In this document: piece by piece, positions 28,930 through 42,679 of the stretch
Numbering within the stretch: the first letter of the stretch is position 1
Layout: the number at the start of each line of letters is the position of its first letter
From: Oasisia sp. SBJ-2009
Lineage: Eukaryota > Annelida > Polychaeta > Sabellida > Siboglinidae
Reading direction: 5' to 3'
Assembly (NCBI GenBank): GCA_964017155.1
Contig: OZ024857.1
Location: 18,669,935-18,733,934, forward strand
Length of the DNA stretch: 64,000 nucleotides
Notes under the pieces: model-generated
Told to the model about the DNA's origin: nothing
The model's database searches: none
Seen by the model: the letters and a program-made list of their open reading frames with translations, nothing else
Made by a program: the position numbers and the translations under genes

Positions 28930-29300
28930 GCAGGGCACATAGCATTGATTATTTTAACATTGCTATCCTCATTTCAGTTAGGTGCTGAACACGTAGGTGT
29001 GAAAAAAAGATAGCATTAATCAGATGGTTTTAATACTGTCTATTTTATTACTTCATTTCAATTAGCTGCTGAACATGTGGTGGGTGTGTAAGAGATAAGA
29101 GAAATATGACGGCATTAATCAGATGGTGTTAATACTTTACAGTTTATTATACCATCTTGGATAAATGATGTACACATGAAGTATGCATGCATATACAGAA
29201 CATCAAGAGAACATTAATAAGATGTTTCTTAGTGTGTAGTAGTTGATTACACCTTGAATATGTGGTAAACGTGTGCGTATCAAGTCATTTAACACGTCTT
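28930..29300. repeat. Degenerate ~110-bp tandem repeat, three to four units
   Basis: Recurrent blocks are GCTGAACA.GT.GGTG, GGCATTAATCAGATGGT, TTAATACT, and TTTATTA..TCAT. The first two units are clear and the later ones weak. Confidence 0.5.
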
Positions 29301-30261
29301 TTTATACTTTTTAGTTGACCTCTGTTCAAGACTAGAATGTGAGGACATATCTTAATGATGAGGAGTTAAGGTGCCTGTTAATTTTGTACCGAGAGTCTTA
29401 CAAACATTTCTTGCCTTGCTGACTCTGGGATATAAAGGATGTTTTTACTACTCATTGGCATTAGGTAATGTTCTGTTTGCTGTGCGAGAACTGTCTGTTT
29501 ATCAGAAGAGCAGGCACTGAAATGATATACTTGGTTCACCTTGCCATGTCTTCGTTTTCACTGGGATCACGTTGATCCACATGCTAATTTCCAGGTAAAT
29601 TTACCGCAGGTTTGTTATTTGTAATTTGTTGGTGCACTCAGGATTATGGCTTGCCACATGTGTAATTTGTAAAGAAAAAGCGTGCATTATGGTAGAATAA
29701 ATTGCTTTAAATGCTTCAATGTGTTTGTATGTGATGTGGAATTAGATGATTGCTGCCCAGACTCCTAGTGGCCACTTGGGTGATGACAAATATTTTTGAC
29801 ATGTTTGTGGCCTGCAGCTGATCTTCCGTTGTGATTTATTCGTGACAGGTGAGCGTACTATTGTCCTATCGCAATAGACTATCTGAAATCTGGCACTGTC
29901 ACTGTTGTCTGTTGGACTTGCTCTGTGCAGCTTGTGTCACGCTTGTTTTGTCACATTACTCACTACTCGGCTAACGAAGTGAAACCTGATTCACTTAATG
30001 ATGGGGGATTGAGAGACACAGTTCTGTGTGCGGCTCAACAATGCCTGTCTGTTAAATGTCTTGAATCTTCAAGGCTGTCTAAGGAAATGCAAGAAAGTGG
30101 TAGTTATTGCTGCACATCCTTTTTAAAATCTAAGATGTGTCACATTTTGCTAATAAGCATTTGCATGTTTCCCCTCCACTCCCGTAATGAGGAATTCTAT
30201 GTAATGGCTTAACAGGAGTGGAAGAACCTTTTGCAAAGAAATGATACATACAACTGTTCAC
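29301..30261. other. Presumed intron, nothing recognised
   Basis: AT-rich unique sequence with a 95-codon frame (29925-30212) lacking any motif. Confidence 0.4.
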
Positions 30262-32991
30262 AACATCTATTGTCAGATGGACAGGAGATCTATGTTGTCA
30301 GATGGAGACTTCTGTTATCAAGTAGAGACATATATTAGCAGGTGGAGATCTATGTTGTCAGATGGATACCTCTGTTGTCAGATGGAGATCTATGTTGTCA
30401 GATGGAGATCTATGTTGTCAGGTAGAGATCTATGTTGTCAGGTGGAGACCCATGTTGTCAGGTGGAGATCTATGTTGTCAGATGGAGACACTTGTTGTCA
30501 GGTGGAGATCTATGTTGTCAGATGGAGACCCCTGTTGTCAGGTGGAGATCTATGTTGTCAGATGGAGACCCCTGTTGCCAGACGGAGACCCCCGTTGTCA
30601 GGTGGAGATTTATGTTGTCAGATGGAGACCCCTGTTGTCAGAAGGAGATCTATGTTGTCAGATGGAGACCCCTGTTGTCAGGAGATCTATGTTGTCAGAT
30701 GGAAACCTCTGTTGTCAGGTAGAGATCTATGTTGTCAGATGGAGACCCCCATTGTCAGGTGGAGATTTATGTTGTCAGATGGAGACCCCTGTTGTCAGGT
30801 GGAGATTTATGTTGTCAGATGGAGACCCCTGTTGTCAGAAGGAGATCTATGTTGTCAGATGGAGACCCCTGTTGTCAGGAGATCTATGTTGTCAGATGGA
30901 AACCTCTGTTGTCAGGTAGAGATCTGTGTTGTCAGATGGAGACCCCCGTTGTCAGGAGGAGATCTATGTTGTCAGATGGAGACCCCTGTTGTCAGGAGAT
31001 CTATTTTGTCAGATGGAGACCCCTGTTGTCAGGTGGAGATCTATGTTGTCAGATGGAGACCTCCGTTGTCAGGTGGAGATCTATGTTGTCAGATGGAGAT
31101 CCCAGTTGTCGGGTGGAGATCATGTTGTCAGATGGAGACCCCTGTTGTCAGGAGGAGATCTATGTTGGCAAATGGAGATCTATGTTGTCAGGTGGAGATC
31201 TATGTTGTCAGGTGGAGACCCCATGTTGTCAGGTGGATATCTATGTTGTCAGATGGAAACCTCTGTTGTCAGGTAGAGATCTGTGTTGTCAGATGGAGAC
31301 CCCCGTTGTCAGGAGGAGATCTATGTTGTCAGATGGAGACCCCTGTTGTCAGGAGATCTATTTTGTCAGATGGAGACCCCTGTTGTCAGATGGAGACCCC
31401 TGTTGTCAGGAGGAGATCTATGTTGTCAAATGGAGATCTATGTTGTCAGGTGGAGATCTATGTTGTCAGGTGGAGACCCCATGTTGTCAGGTGGATATCT
31501 ATGTTGTCAGATGGAGACCCCTGTTGTCAGGTGGAGATCTATGTTGTCAGATGGAGACCCACGTTGTCAGATGGAGATCTATGTTGTCAGATGGAGACCC
31601 CTGTTGTCAGGTGGAGATCTATGTTGTCAGATGGAGACCCCTGTTGTCAGAAGGAGATCATTGTTGCCAGATGGAGACCCCTGTTGTCAGGAGATCTATG
31701 TTGTCAGATGGAGACCCACGTTGTCAGGAGGAGATCTATGTTGTCAGATGGAGACCCACGTTGTCAGATGGAGATCTATGTTGTCAGATGGAGACCCCTG
31801 TTGTCAGGTGGAGATCTATGTTGTCAGATGGAGATCCCAGTTGTCAGGTGGAGATCATGTTGTCAGATGGAGACCCCCGTTGTCAGGAGGAGATCTATGT
31901 TGTCAGATGGAGACCCCCGTTGTCAGGTGGAGATCTATGTTGTCAGATGGAAACTTCTGTTGCCAGGTGGAGATCTATGTTGTCAGATGGAGACCCCTGT
32001 TGTCAGGTGGAGATCTATGTTGTCAGATGGAGATCCCAGTTGTCAGGTGGAGATCATGTTGTCAGATGGAGACCCCCGTTGTCAGGAGGAGATCTATGTT
32101 GTCACATGGAGACCCCCGTTGTCAGGTGGAGATCTATGTTGTCAGATGGAAACCTCTGTTGCCAGGTGGAGATCTGTGTTGTCAGATGGAGACCCCCGTT
32201 GTCAGATGGAGACCCCTGTTGTTAGGAGGAGATCTATGTTGTCAGACGGAGACCCCTGTTGTCAGAAGGAGATCTATATTGTCAGACGGAGACCCCTGTT
32301 GTCAGGAGGAGATCTATATTGTCAGATGGAGACCCCTGTTGTCAGGAGGAGATCTATGTTGTCAGATGGAGACCCCTGTTGTCAGGTGGAGATCTGTGTT
32401 GTCTGATGGAGACCCCTGTTGTCAGGTGGAGATCTATGTTGTCAGATGGAGACCCCTGTTGTCAGGAGGAGATCTATGTTGTCAGATGGAGACCCCTGTT
32501 GTCAGGAGGAGATCTATGTTGTCAGATGGAGACCCCTGTTGTCAGGAGGAGATCTATGTTGTCAGATGGAGACCCCTGTTGTCAGGTGGAGATCTGTGTT
32601 GTCAAATGGAGACCCCTGTTGTCAGGAGGAGATCTATGTTGTCTGATGGAGACCCCTGTTGTCAGGAGGAGATCTATGTTGTCAGATGGAGACCCCTGTT
32701 GTCAGGAGGAGATCTATGTTGTCAGATGGAGACCCCTGTTGTCAGGAGGAGATCTATGTTGTCTGATGGAGACCCCTGTTGTCAGGAGGAGATCTATGTT
32801 GTCAGATGGAGACCCCTGTTGTCAGGAGGAGATCTATGTTGTCAGATGGAGACCCCTGTTGTCAGGAGGAGATCTATGTTGTCAGACGGAGACCCCGTTG
32901 TCAGGTGGAGATCTATGTTGTCAGACGGAGACCCCTGTTGTCAGGAGGAGATCTATGTTGTCAGATGGAGATCTATGTTGTCAGATTCAAC
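30262..32991. repeat. 2.7-kb array of 40-bp units made of two 20-bp half-units
   Basis: The unit is GTCAGGAGGAGATCTATGTT plus GTCAGATGGAGACCCCTGTT. The halves are themselves homologous (GTCAG..GGAGA.C..TGTT), so a 20-mer ancestor was dimerised and then amplified. There are about 68 dimers, each normally holding one AGATCT. Units after about 32220 are nearly identical, while earlier ones are mixed, with short 3-9 base losses. The plus strand almost lacks stop codons in all frames, giving open frames of 721, 629 and 498 codons. Because 40 is not a multiple of 3, each frame cycles through three peptides with a 40-residue period. There is no start context, signal or composition of a real protein. 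Confidence 0.97.
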
Positions 32992-35640
32992 AGGTAATGA
33001 CATAGACCTGGTTAGTGAGAGAGATGCTGGGCAATGTAGTTGTGTGTTATTGGACAACACATGTACTCGCCAGTTCTCAAGACGTGAAGTCAGAAGCCAA
33101 GGGTGCGAGAGACAGGGAGACGGGCATTACTGGAGGCAGCCGACTTTATTAGAACATTCATCAGTGCAGTAGTGCAAACATCAGACCTCACCCTCGGTGC
33201 AACTAAGTGAGGCCAGTCGTTCCTGGAAGTGTTCAAATAATTTATCTAGTCACTTTCCCAGCGGAGTGCTTAAGAATTACGGTGGTTCTGATGTGCTTGT
33301 CAAGACGGAAAACTCGTAAAGACTGTTGAACAAACAGCGGCCATTTTGGTGGGGAACTCAATCAGGGGGACACCTTTTGTAAACGTGAATTGATGGTTTA
33401 TCTGTTATTTAAAAAATGTGTGGCTTTTATGGTGATGGAAAGCATCGTAGAGAACACTTAGTGTGACAGCGTTGACAGGAAGCAACACAAATGACATTCG
33501 GAGACAAGTCATAATCTAAGAGGAATGTGTGGATGTTCAGCATTGATTAATATTAAATGTATGGTGACGTCGGTTTTTATCGTTGAAATTCTGTAAGAAA
33601 AACTGTAATTTGTTTTCTGGTCGTTAACCTGGCAATGACAGTTGTATTGAGTGGTGCCATCTGCCAAGCCATTAAGTATATCAGCCTGATATCAAAGTCA
33701 CTGCAATTTGCTGGTAATTTGCGCTCTGTCCACCATAAGTGTGTTATTAAAATTTGTACTTGTCACAAACACGAGAAACTACCAACTTTGTCACATGTTG
33801 TTCTTTTGAAGGATATCTATTAATATCAGATGGTTGTGTCTTAACAAAATATAAAAATCCATGGTAACTGAGGGAAATGCATACATGTGTGAATATTGTA
33901 GTCGCTACAACTAACCGGAAATGCCGTCACGTTTCAGGGTGATCGTCCTGTGGGTTTTTTCTTCAGCCACATTTCTCTGGGATAATAAATTAATAATTTG
34001 TATCAACATGATTTGGAGATCAGTGTTGCGATTGAATACTCGGAGGATGGTGATGTTTTTGCGACTTAATTTGACTGCTCTCCAGGGGTTCTTTCCGGCC
34101 TTACGCTTGTGTGAAATGATCCCTGAATATACTGAAATTGATTTCCCATGAAATAGAAAATGATACATACACATGTACATGTATCTAGGTACCCGGTGAG
34201 GCATCTATTTATAGTTCAAACATCCTGTTTTGTGGAAGGAAAACCGGATATATTTGTACGGTTGTTTGGTGAAGGTATTTTTAGCATTAGATATATTAAT
34301 ATATGGCATCAGGTGCTCATGTAGAGAGAGTGGATAAATGTTGTGAATAATACATAGTGGCATTTGTATGTGCATGCATCGAGTAATCCCCATTAAAACT
34401 CCTGTGGATACATACTGTAATTTTGTAGGGTCATGACATAAAACTGACGTCAAAAATGCCAATTTGACTATTTATAAGTCTCGGGAGATCTCAGCAGACA
34501 CAAGTTGTATGAGGAAATATGCTTCAGAAAATATCTTAGTTTTCTCAGTAATTTAGTTCGCTTGTATGTTGAATACAAATAGAGTCCACATGTTTTGATT
34601 ATGTAACATGTTGATGATGATATTCGTTAATAATAACATGTATCTTTATTAATAATAACACAAGAATTTTTCTCAAGTGTAAATCATTCAAAATCTGAGC
34701 CCGAAAGTGTGTTGGTTTCGGCAATATCTCAATTGAAGTACAATGTTAACATCGTCAACAGATGGACCCTAAGCACTGTCGAATGTAAGCACTGGATTCC
34801 AGACATGTATTCATCAAAAAGCAATATGCATGACCCTATTCTTTTCCATTTTTAATTTCTCATTCCCTTCCTTCCTCCTGTCTGTAACACTCCTCCCTTC
34901 ATATCTTTCTCCCATCTGTCACTCCTGTCAGACTTTCTAATGTTTTTTCTTTCCTTAACTCTTCACTCTTTATATTTTTGTAGATATCTCTCACCCTTGC
35001 CTCAGAATTGTTATACTAATTAACAAACTTACAAATATTTTTTATTTTAGTATTATCTGTTAACATCAACTATCCGCAGTTTAACAAAAATTCAATTAGT
35101 CATGGAGACTGCCATGAAGATCGAATTTGATAACAGCCATGGCAGCCACCATAATTACTAACACTAATTAAATTAGCACCTTTGCTGCAGTTTTCTCGTA
35201 ATAATTTCCCAACCACCGCACACAACGGAGATGATTCATTCACTAACATTCTCCACGTGACAGTAACCTCATTAGAAGTTCATAAGCTGTGATGGAGTTT
35301 GAAGACCGACGTGGCAGTCTCAAGGTGCCCAGTCTTGCCCGTGTCTCCACTTCAGACTGTCAGGAGAAATTACCTGCCTTCTGAGGCATTTTTTCTAACT
35401 CGCACTTCAGTGTGTCTCGCTAGAGACCACCTTTGACTTTGATTGTTTTGTGTAGGCAGCTTCACGAGAAACAATCAGCCGTAATTGATTATGACGCTCT
35501 GTGCCTGGCGGGGTAATTAGCAGTGACAGAGAAGAAGGAGCCGGGTGATCTTACGTGATCTTACGTGATCGAACAGTGCATCACGCTGTGTAACAGCAAA
35601 AAATGGTTGATAGTCAGAACTTTTAGTATGCTAACTTTTT
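32992..35640. other. Presumed intron, nothing recognised
   Basis: Unique AT-rich DNA. A pyrimidine-rich patch lies at 34850-34930 and a short CGTGATCTTA duplication at about 35545. No exon is recognised. Confidence 0.4.
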
Positions 35641-35656
35641 TTTGGGGGGGGGGGGG
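35641..35656. repeat. Poly-G run
   Basis: A run of at least 13 G after a T stretch. Confidence 0.85.
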
Positions 35657-35895
35657 CTGTGCAGTTGTTTCCCCTCAAAGGCCTCAGTGTCAAAGTGCCT
35701 TTTTATGTTCGTTCATTTTGATCCTTGGACTATCCGTTGGTGATATTCTAAAATGACAAATGTAGATATTTATTGTTACTGAAGTAAACTTGATGTGGTT
35801 TTTATTGTGGAGGAGAGATGGAGACGGTGCAGTTTGAGTGGTGTTCAGCCATGGGGCACTGTGTTGAGCTAGATTACGTTACAAAATACTCTCTG

Positions 35896-35936
35896 TAATA
35901 CAATACAATAAAACTTCATTGTCCCGGACCGGGAAA
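35896..35936 (-). mobile_element. 3' terminus of a LINE/SINE (minus orientation)
   Basis: On the minus strand this reads TTTCCCGGTCCGGGACAATG then AAGTTTTATTGTATTGTATT. The GGGACAAT.AAGTTT.ATTGTATTG ending is a familiar 3' terminus of CR1/L2-type non-LTR elements across animals. Only the terminal 40 bp are recognised. Confidence 0.5.
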
Positions 35937-37329
35937 TAATGATGATATCTGGTGCCTTTTAGATTATAAATAGAGGTTCATCAAACTTGATGGTTAATTT
36001 TTTTGGTTTTATTTTTATTTTTCACAGTCAGTTGACATTTCTTCTGTAATATTTTCAATGCCTTCAGCAGTCTTCCTCAGACGACAGTCGTATGATGGCT
36101 CATGTGTTTCCCCTGTGGCTACACCCCTTGGGGTGCAGCCATGGGGCACACTCCCGCATGGTATGTCCATGATGAAGCCACGGACTGTCATCACCATAAT
36201 AAAAATGATAGACGTAGCTGACTGAGGTAAACTACTGAAAGCAGTTGAAATATCACAAAAGGATAAACTGTAAAATAAAATAAAAATGTCACTCCTTCTT
36301 ATAGGCTTCATTTATTGCTACACTACTGGTTGTAAACAAGTGTAATTATTTCAGATGTCAGCCATTATAACCACACATTTCAACCATTGTGTCTTGTGCC
36401 ATGCACTGGACGGATCAAGAGCTCTGTAAGGTTTGAATGTCTCAGGCTGAGATGGGAATAGAGTGGAGTTCTTACATCTCTACCTTCCGTGCTACTGTAA
36501 AGAGATATTGCTTACAGGAAACTGATATCAACAATTGGCTGGGATAGACCAGAGCCTGCCTGCTTGGTCAATTTGACATAGTCGATGATAGATCTCAAGA
36601 TTACGATGAAAGATCTCCCATACAGCCTGATAATTCTAGCTGGAGTTACCCATCTCCCTTCAATACAGGTATCTCGGGTGTCTCTAGTAGGATCGTAGAT
36701 GGGGGGGGGGGTAGATGGGGGCAACAAGAGAATAAGCTTCCTGCAATGCCTGGACATCCTAACAATTTATTTTCCGACACAGGAAATACCATTTCAATTT
36801 GTGCATTATATGTTTATGGAAAAATATTTTTAAATAATGTTTGTCTAAATACATACATTCATTATGTTAATCACTCGGTAGTTGTCCATGATGCAATATA
36901 ACATATTAGGAAACAATTATGAGGGACTGCCAAGGCCCAACCTTGACCCAACCTGTTTGTGGGTTCCTTATGAATTTACATGACGTCGGGAAAGGTGTCC
37001 AGAATGTGTGACGAGAACCACGAATGTCTGTATAGATGTTATCTTTATGTCTGTGGGTCCCTGGCATATCTATCTACATACATGAACTGTAGATAGGCAG
37101 TGGCCATTGGACGTCCTTGGTATACGCATGGGAGCATGTAGAGTTTCGATGGAGACTGGAAATGTAACAACGTAAGGTAAGATGATACCGGTACATTCCT
37201 AGTAAAGCAGTGTCGTACCTCTTTAGATTACATAATAATGATGTAGTTAAGGTGACATTATGAACCCTGATGACATTTTTGTTTACAAGGAAAACAGCCA
37301 AAAATGTCAAAATAAAAAATAGGTAAACA
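35937..37329. other. Presumed intron, nothing recognised
   Basis: The unit TGTGGCTACACCCC and its neighbour GGGGTGCAGCC form a small hairpin near 36115-36140. A short G run lies at about 36701. No exon is recognised. Confidence 0.35.
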
Positions 37330-37334
37330 TTTTA

Positions 37335-37357
37335 ATATATATATATATATACACGTG

Positions 37358-37402
<45 letters not shown>
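37335..37402. repeat. (TA)n run with an ACACGTGT palindrome
   Basis: TA repeats flank TATATACACGTGTATATA, making a fully self-complementary block. Confidence 0.85.
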
Positions 37403-37405
<3 letters not shown>

Positions 37406-38044
37406 AACAAAGTGATATTTAATTTTTGTGATATTGCTAGTTAATTCCTGCTGTTTTCTGTTAGCCTACCTTATTGGAGGGCTACGGGGGTGTATGGATT
37501 AGTGACAAGTTGTTGATGTACTTGAGCTCTGTTCATACACATTGTTACTTACCTGAATGGTTGTAGTCGTCAGAATTATGGGGGACATTTGACCTATGGA
37601 AGCTCAGTTATTGAAGGTTATTGTGGTGGTTCCGCAATATTCACTGTGCCTCTGTTGCCATGTGCCTGCTGTGGAATGTTGGCAGGTTTACCATTTGATG
37701 ACTGTGTTTACTGCAACAGTCACAAGATGGCAGCACATGCTGTCAGCCACATGGTTCATACCTATTGAAGAAAGATGGACATGGCATTCAGTAGATATGA
37801 ACTTCCCACTAATGCTTTATCCTGTCTTTTGTGTGAGTGCAACGCTTGAAACATTTTGGGGTAAAATTAATTGTCTGTAATTGTGTAAATTAAAAGGGAT
37901 GACAAATTATATGATTGGCTAATAAATTGTATGAGTGAGTGAATGATTGACTGAATGCATACATATTCACTTGCATTTTGTTGTGACCATCCCATATATT
38001 GTAGATCATGAGTTGTACAATGCATATCCTTTTTAAGGACAAAG
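37403..38044. other. Presumed intron, nothing recognised
   Basis: A 94-codon frame at 37596-37880 has no family resemblance. Confidence 0.35.
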
Positions 38045-38312
<268 letters not shown>

Positions 38313-38399
38313 ATCATACCTGCATGAATAAATGAATAAACTTAATTTCAACAAATTCAAGCAAATGATATATATATATATATATATATATATACTGTA

Positions 38400-41300
38400 T
38401 AAAAAATAATGTTATATAAATGTATGTTGCACCTACGCAACACCTAACCTTAAAATAATGTGTTATGTTTCAAGGACTTTGCGATCCCTTTTAAGCTAGC
38501 CTGGATAAGTTGTATAAATGAGCAGCGCCACGAAGTAGACTCGTGGGAATTATGTTGTTGTTGCATTCGCTCGAGAGAAGCGGCCATTAATATCCACCTG
38601 TTTATTGCCACCTCAGATGGTAATTTGTTTGAAATGCCACGACTCCCCCGTTCATTAGGTGATGTCTTATGTGGCGTGTCGCATCAAAAAACCTCCCGGA
38701 AGTGTAACGTTAAAGCGTCCACTGCCTCGTATATCCAAGTTGATTGAAGCATCAAGCACATCTACGATTTATTACCTTGTTGGCATTCATCAAGATCAAT
38801 GTTGGAATTCACACTTGCCTTGAAACAGTTGATTGATACTAACATATTGAATATAATTTCACTTGATCTGATTTTTGCGGCAATTTGTTTATTTATGTTT
38901 CCGATCAAGTGAAATGTTTATGATTACTGACTAACCAAACCCGTGATGGTTTCATGATGAAGCAACAGCGACAATCTTCAAAGCTTCAGCACTGTCAGTG
39001 TTCTCAGACACTTCACATTATGAGAAGACAATGATTCATCTGTATCTAACATTGCGGCACCAGTGGCGATCACTACAAACAGCTGCTTACATTGTTATCA
39101 AACAAAGTATTTACAAGTGTCAGATGCCACCAATGAGTCACTAATACAACCATTTGGCAGACAGTTTTTCTCAAATGACTGCTCACAAAGTAATTATACA
39201 ATGGAAACCTAAAGGATTGCTAGAGGGTGCTGATATGTGACTTTTGCCAGTGACGTAATCGCGTTCATTACACATGCTGTTCATTTCTTCTTTCAGTCCA
39301 TCTTTTAATTCTTTTACACTCCAACAGTTATACCTATAAGGTAGGTAAATCTTCAACATGTGTTAACATATGCTGGATATAATGAATGAGTGGGTTGTAG
39401 CCAGATAACCGGAGCTGGCAGTTGATGGCATGTGGCTGGAGTTGCATAATGGCGCCACCTGGCTGATTAGTTCTGTAGGTCCCCCATTCAACATTGATCA
39501 CTTTAGCCAAACCAATCATTGATAGTAGTTGTCCCTCTCCTGGTTCTCTCATCACGAATGAGACTGGCCACAAGTCTATTCCTCGATTTCAGTTTTCTTT
39601 TTCTTCCAGTCAGTTATGAAAATGAAAGTGATTCATATCACTCACTACCTCTTGGTGATTCACCTCACCACATGGCCTCCCTGGCTGTCCAGACCTGGGG
39701 TGTGATGTCTGACACCATAGCTTGACCAGTGACCACTCATTAGCAGCAGATGCCTTAAACCTGTGGCTAATGAGGCATGTGTGATTCTCAGCCGCCATAC
39801 AAGTGTCAGCCAGGACAGGAACGCCATCCTGTGTGTCTGTAACTATGTCCTAGGAACATGTAGACTCATATCTTGGTTTGATTACATTATTTAAAAATTT
39901 ATGAAACGGTCGGTCGGTCGGTCAAGTATCGGTCGGTCATTTATCAATCGAAGTGCAGAGATCCTGTAAACACCTATGCAAGAAATACAGCAACAAATGA
40001 TATCTAGATGTGTTGCCTGTGACAGAATTACAGTCAAAGTTGATATGATATGTAGGCAAGTAAACCACTGTCATATGACAACATCCACAAACATTGTCAC
40101 ATGTCTAGAAAGGGTAGCTCACACTGTTGCAGCACCTTGTGATGGTCTGAAAAGCTCTGTCAAGTCCAAAGTGTGGATCATGAGAGATGTAACGTCTGTT
40201 TTCATGCTGAATCAGGGAAACAGAATGAGGATGCATTCCCCATGCTTTTAACAGTAACATGCTTTGAAATGTTGACTATATACAAGTGGCAGTGGTCGCA
40301 CAGACAATGTTAGGACGAGTTGAGTGTGTCCTTCAAGGTGTTATCTTCTTCAACTTGTTTAGCCCCATCTCCTCCAGGTAATTCACTTGCTTTACATTCA
40401 ATCAAGTTGATTTTATAGGAGGATCTTGCATTAGGAAGGTTTTCAATGAAGGCTGAAATTAGACAAACCCGCGTCTATTTTTGTCAAGGAAAAGCTTATT
40501 TTTATACAATGTGGTCAGACTCCTTACCTGTTACAGTAGGATGGATTTCATCCTGCAGCCCATTTGATAGAAGATTTCATGCTTGACGATTACTTTGGGA
40601 TTGCATTACCGCAAGAGAGAATTGGGTGGAAAATTGAATCTTCATGATCGAATCACTTTAATACCTCTTTCCGCATGAGCGGCCGTCTCCTTTGAACTGC
40701 TTGCAAGAGACGTGCAGCGTAGCGCGAAACGAATGTATTTGTGTTGTCGCAAGATTTACATGCATGTCAAGTAATGTTTCACAATGATAATGACACTCAA
40801 CCCAGGCTGATGGCGTTTTAGAAAAGCATAGATAGGCTTGCGCAGATCGCTGCTATATTTGCTGGCTTAGTGGCATTCCTAGGGACATTGGCAGTTGCTG
40901 TCTCCGTAGCATTTTTGTTTTATTTCAGTATTTTTGGGATAAGGCAGTATATTAAACTGCAAATTATACACAGTAGCAAAAATGCTTTAGAGTAATTTAC
41001 GTACACTTTTTGATATGCTCTGCTTTTTTGAGCTTATTTCTCCTACCTGAAAATTGAGAGGGAGTCCATTCATCAGATGGAGACATTGTAAATCAGTGGC
41101 CTGTTGCTTCATAGGTAGGAAGGAGTACATAGGTGGATCCAGGGCGTGGGGGTACACGCTCCCCCTAAACCTTTGGAATTTTTCCTTTTCCATGAACTTT
41201 TTAATGTGCGCCATTATATGTCGTCCCTAGAAAAAATGTGAATCCTACCCTTCAACTTGTGATGTCACTAGTCGAATAGGGTAGCTATTGAAGTGATAAA

Positions 41301-41634
41301 GATCTACTTTGGAAGCTATGTTATTGTACATTTTTGTTGCCTAGACTATGATGTGCGTTTAAAGACATTCTTGACTCCTATCAGAACTGTGATTGGAAAC
41401 CATGGACCTGTGCTACATCGGGTGTCATTGTTGGATCTTTGTGTGCATGATCCATCATGGGATCTGGCAGGGAATCGATCTCTCAGCACGTCTCTAATTA
41501 TACCTGCAAAGTTGCTTCAGGAGTTTCTCAAGTTGTTGTCATGTAAAAGAAGATGAACCCTCTCGTAAATGTGTTCTTCCACATGAGTGGAATAAAGTGG
41601 TACGTATGTGTGAGAGTCAGGGTGAGTACCCGAG
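38400..41634. other. Presumed intron, nothing recognised apart from a CGGT run
   Basis: A short (CGGT)n tract lies at 39906-39938. The local sequence at 38520-38740 is somewhat CpG-containing. No exon is recognised. Confidence 0.35.
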
Positions 41635-41805
41635 TAATGAGTGAGAGTACTGTGATATGTACAAGTACGAGTTACAAGTACTTCATCCCAGGTGGCACTC
41701 AAATAATGAGAGCACTTTTAAAGAATCACGAGTACTTTTGAAAGTACTCATACTTCCTCGTTGTAAACTACTTTTAAAAAGTACTCATACAAGTAGTTTT
41801 GACAA
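41635..41805. repeat. Cluster of GTACT/AGTAC motifs
   Basis: AGTAC or GTACT appears about ten times, including the self-complementary GAGTACTTTTGAAAGTACTC and AAAAAGTACTCATAC. This looks like a decayed short-palindrome repeat or a transposon end, directly upstream of a SINE family 2 copy. Confidence 0.45.
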
Positions 41806-41816
41806 TGTTGCTCTAC

Positions 41817-41980
41817 ATTGCTCCAGTTCACACAGCTGCATGAATGCGTACCTGGCTATAAACAGTGGCAGATATTTGTTTACTAATTGTCTTTGCTTAT
41901 TAATTGCATTGTGGCTTAATGTTTCCCATGGAAGTTGAGATGGTGTTTCACTGAACAGATCTGCCAGGGGTAAAGTGTAA
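41817..41980 (+). mobile_element. SINE family 2 body, copy B
   Basis: It shares TTGCTC(N)nCAGTTCACAC, ATGAATGCGTACCTGGC, TATAAACAGTGG, GGAAGTTGAGATGGTGTTTCA and AGATCTGCCAGG with the minus-strand copy at 52020-52280. The tRNA-like head is not visible in this copy, so it is 5'-truncated or diverged. Confidence 0.65.
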
Positions 41981-42159
41981 AATGCTTTGAGCAGTCCTGA
42001 AGATGGATACCATGTCATCTTACACTCTAACCTCTTTATCATAGCACTTCATTAAAGAGTTACTAAACATAACAAGTCTAGACACACGCTCAATTGAGAA
42101 ATTATGGGTACAAAACCTCTTGTAGATTCTTCGAACATTGGACAGGTGTTTTACACCCT

Positions 42160-42222
42160 GTGTTGCTCCAGTTCTCTCAGCTGGATGAAAAAATACCTGG
42201 CTATAGACAGTGGTGAACATTT
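42160..42222 (+). mobile_element. SINE family 2 fragment, copy C
   Basis: TTGCTCCAGTTCTCTCAGC, then ATACCTGGCTATAGACAGTGG, is the same core as copies B and D. Only about 60 bp are recognisable. Confidence 0.6.
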
Positions 42223-42227
42223 ATTAG

Positions 42228-42475
42228 CCTCAAATTGTCAAGTAGCTATAGGCAACTTTTGTGTTTTATATGGTTGACATTTTGTTGCCTAGAATTGTCA
42301 AGTAGCTATGCCACTTGTGTTAAATCTGGTAACCCATGATTGGTCATGAAGTAGCTTAGCCACTCTTGTGTTGAATCTGTTTGCCCATGATTGTCAAGTA
42401 TCCATGCCACTCTTGTGTGGAATATGGTGGCCTATGATTGTCTAATAGCCATGCCACTGTTGTGTTGAACATGGC
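42228..42475. repeat. Degenerate ~59-bp tandem repeat, four to five units
   Basis: Units carry ATTGTCAAGTAGCTATGCC, then ACT.TTGTGTTGAAT, then TGGT or TGTTTGCCCATG. Divergence increases from unit to unit. Confidence 0.7.
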
Positions 42476-42679
42476 AGCAAGTTACAGACCACCACACATG
42501 TGCTGACTCTCCCAGTGATTGCTTCGTGGAAACCTCACTTCCTGGAACAATTCCCTCTGGGAGACAATGCTCCTTACAACAATACACGTCTTCCCGTCAC
42601 ATGGGGCAGTGGGGCGGCTCAAGGTTGTCTCAAACCCTTACTTTTTTGCTAACGCAGACTCTAAGGAAATTAGCAAAGT

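Noticed and set aside
30241..33172. Open frames of 721, 629, 498 and 248 codons
   Set aside because: They are products of a stop-free 40-bp array open in all three plus frames. The encoded peptides are translations of the same DNA repeat, with no unique domain, signal or start context.
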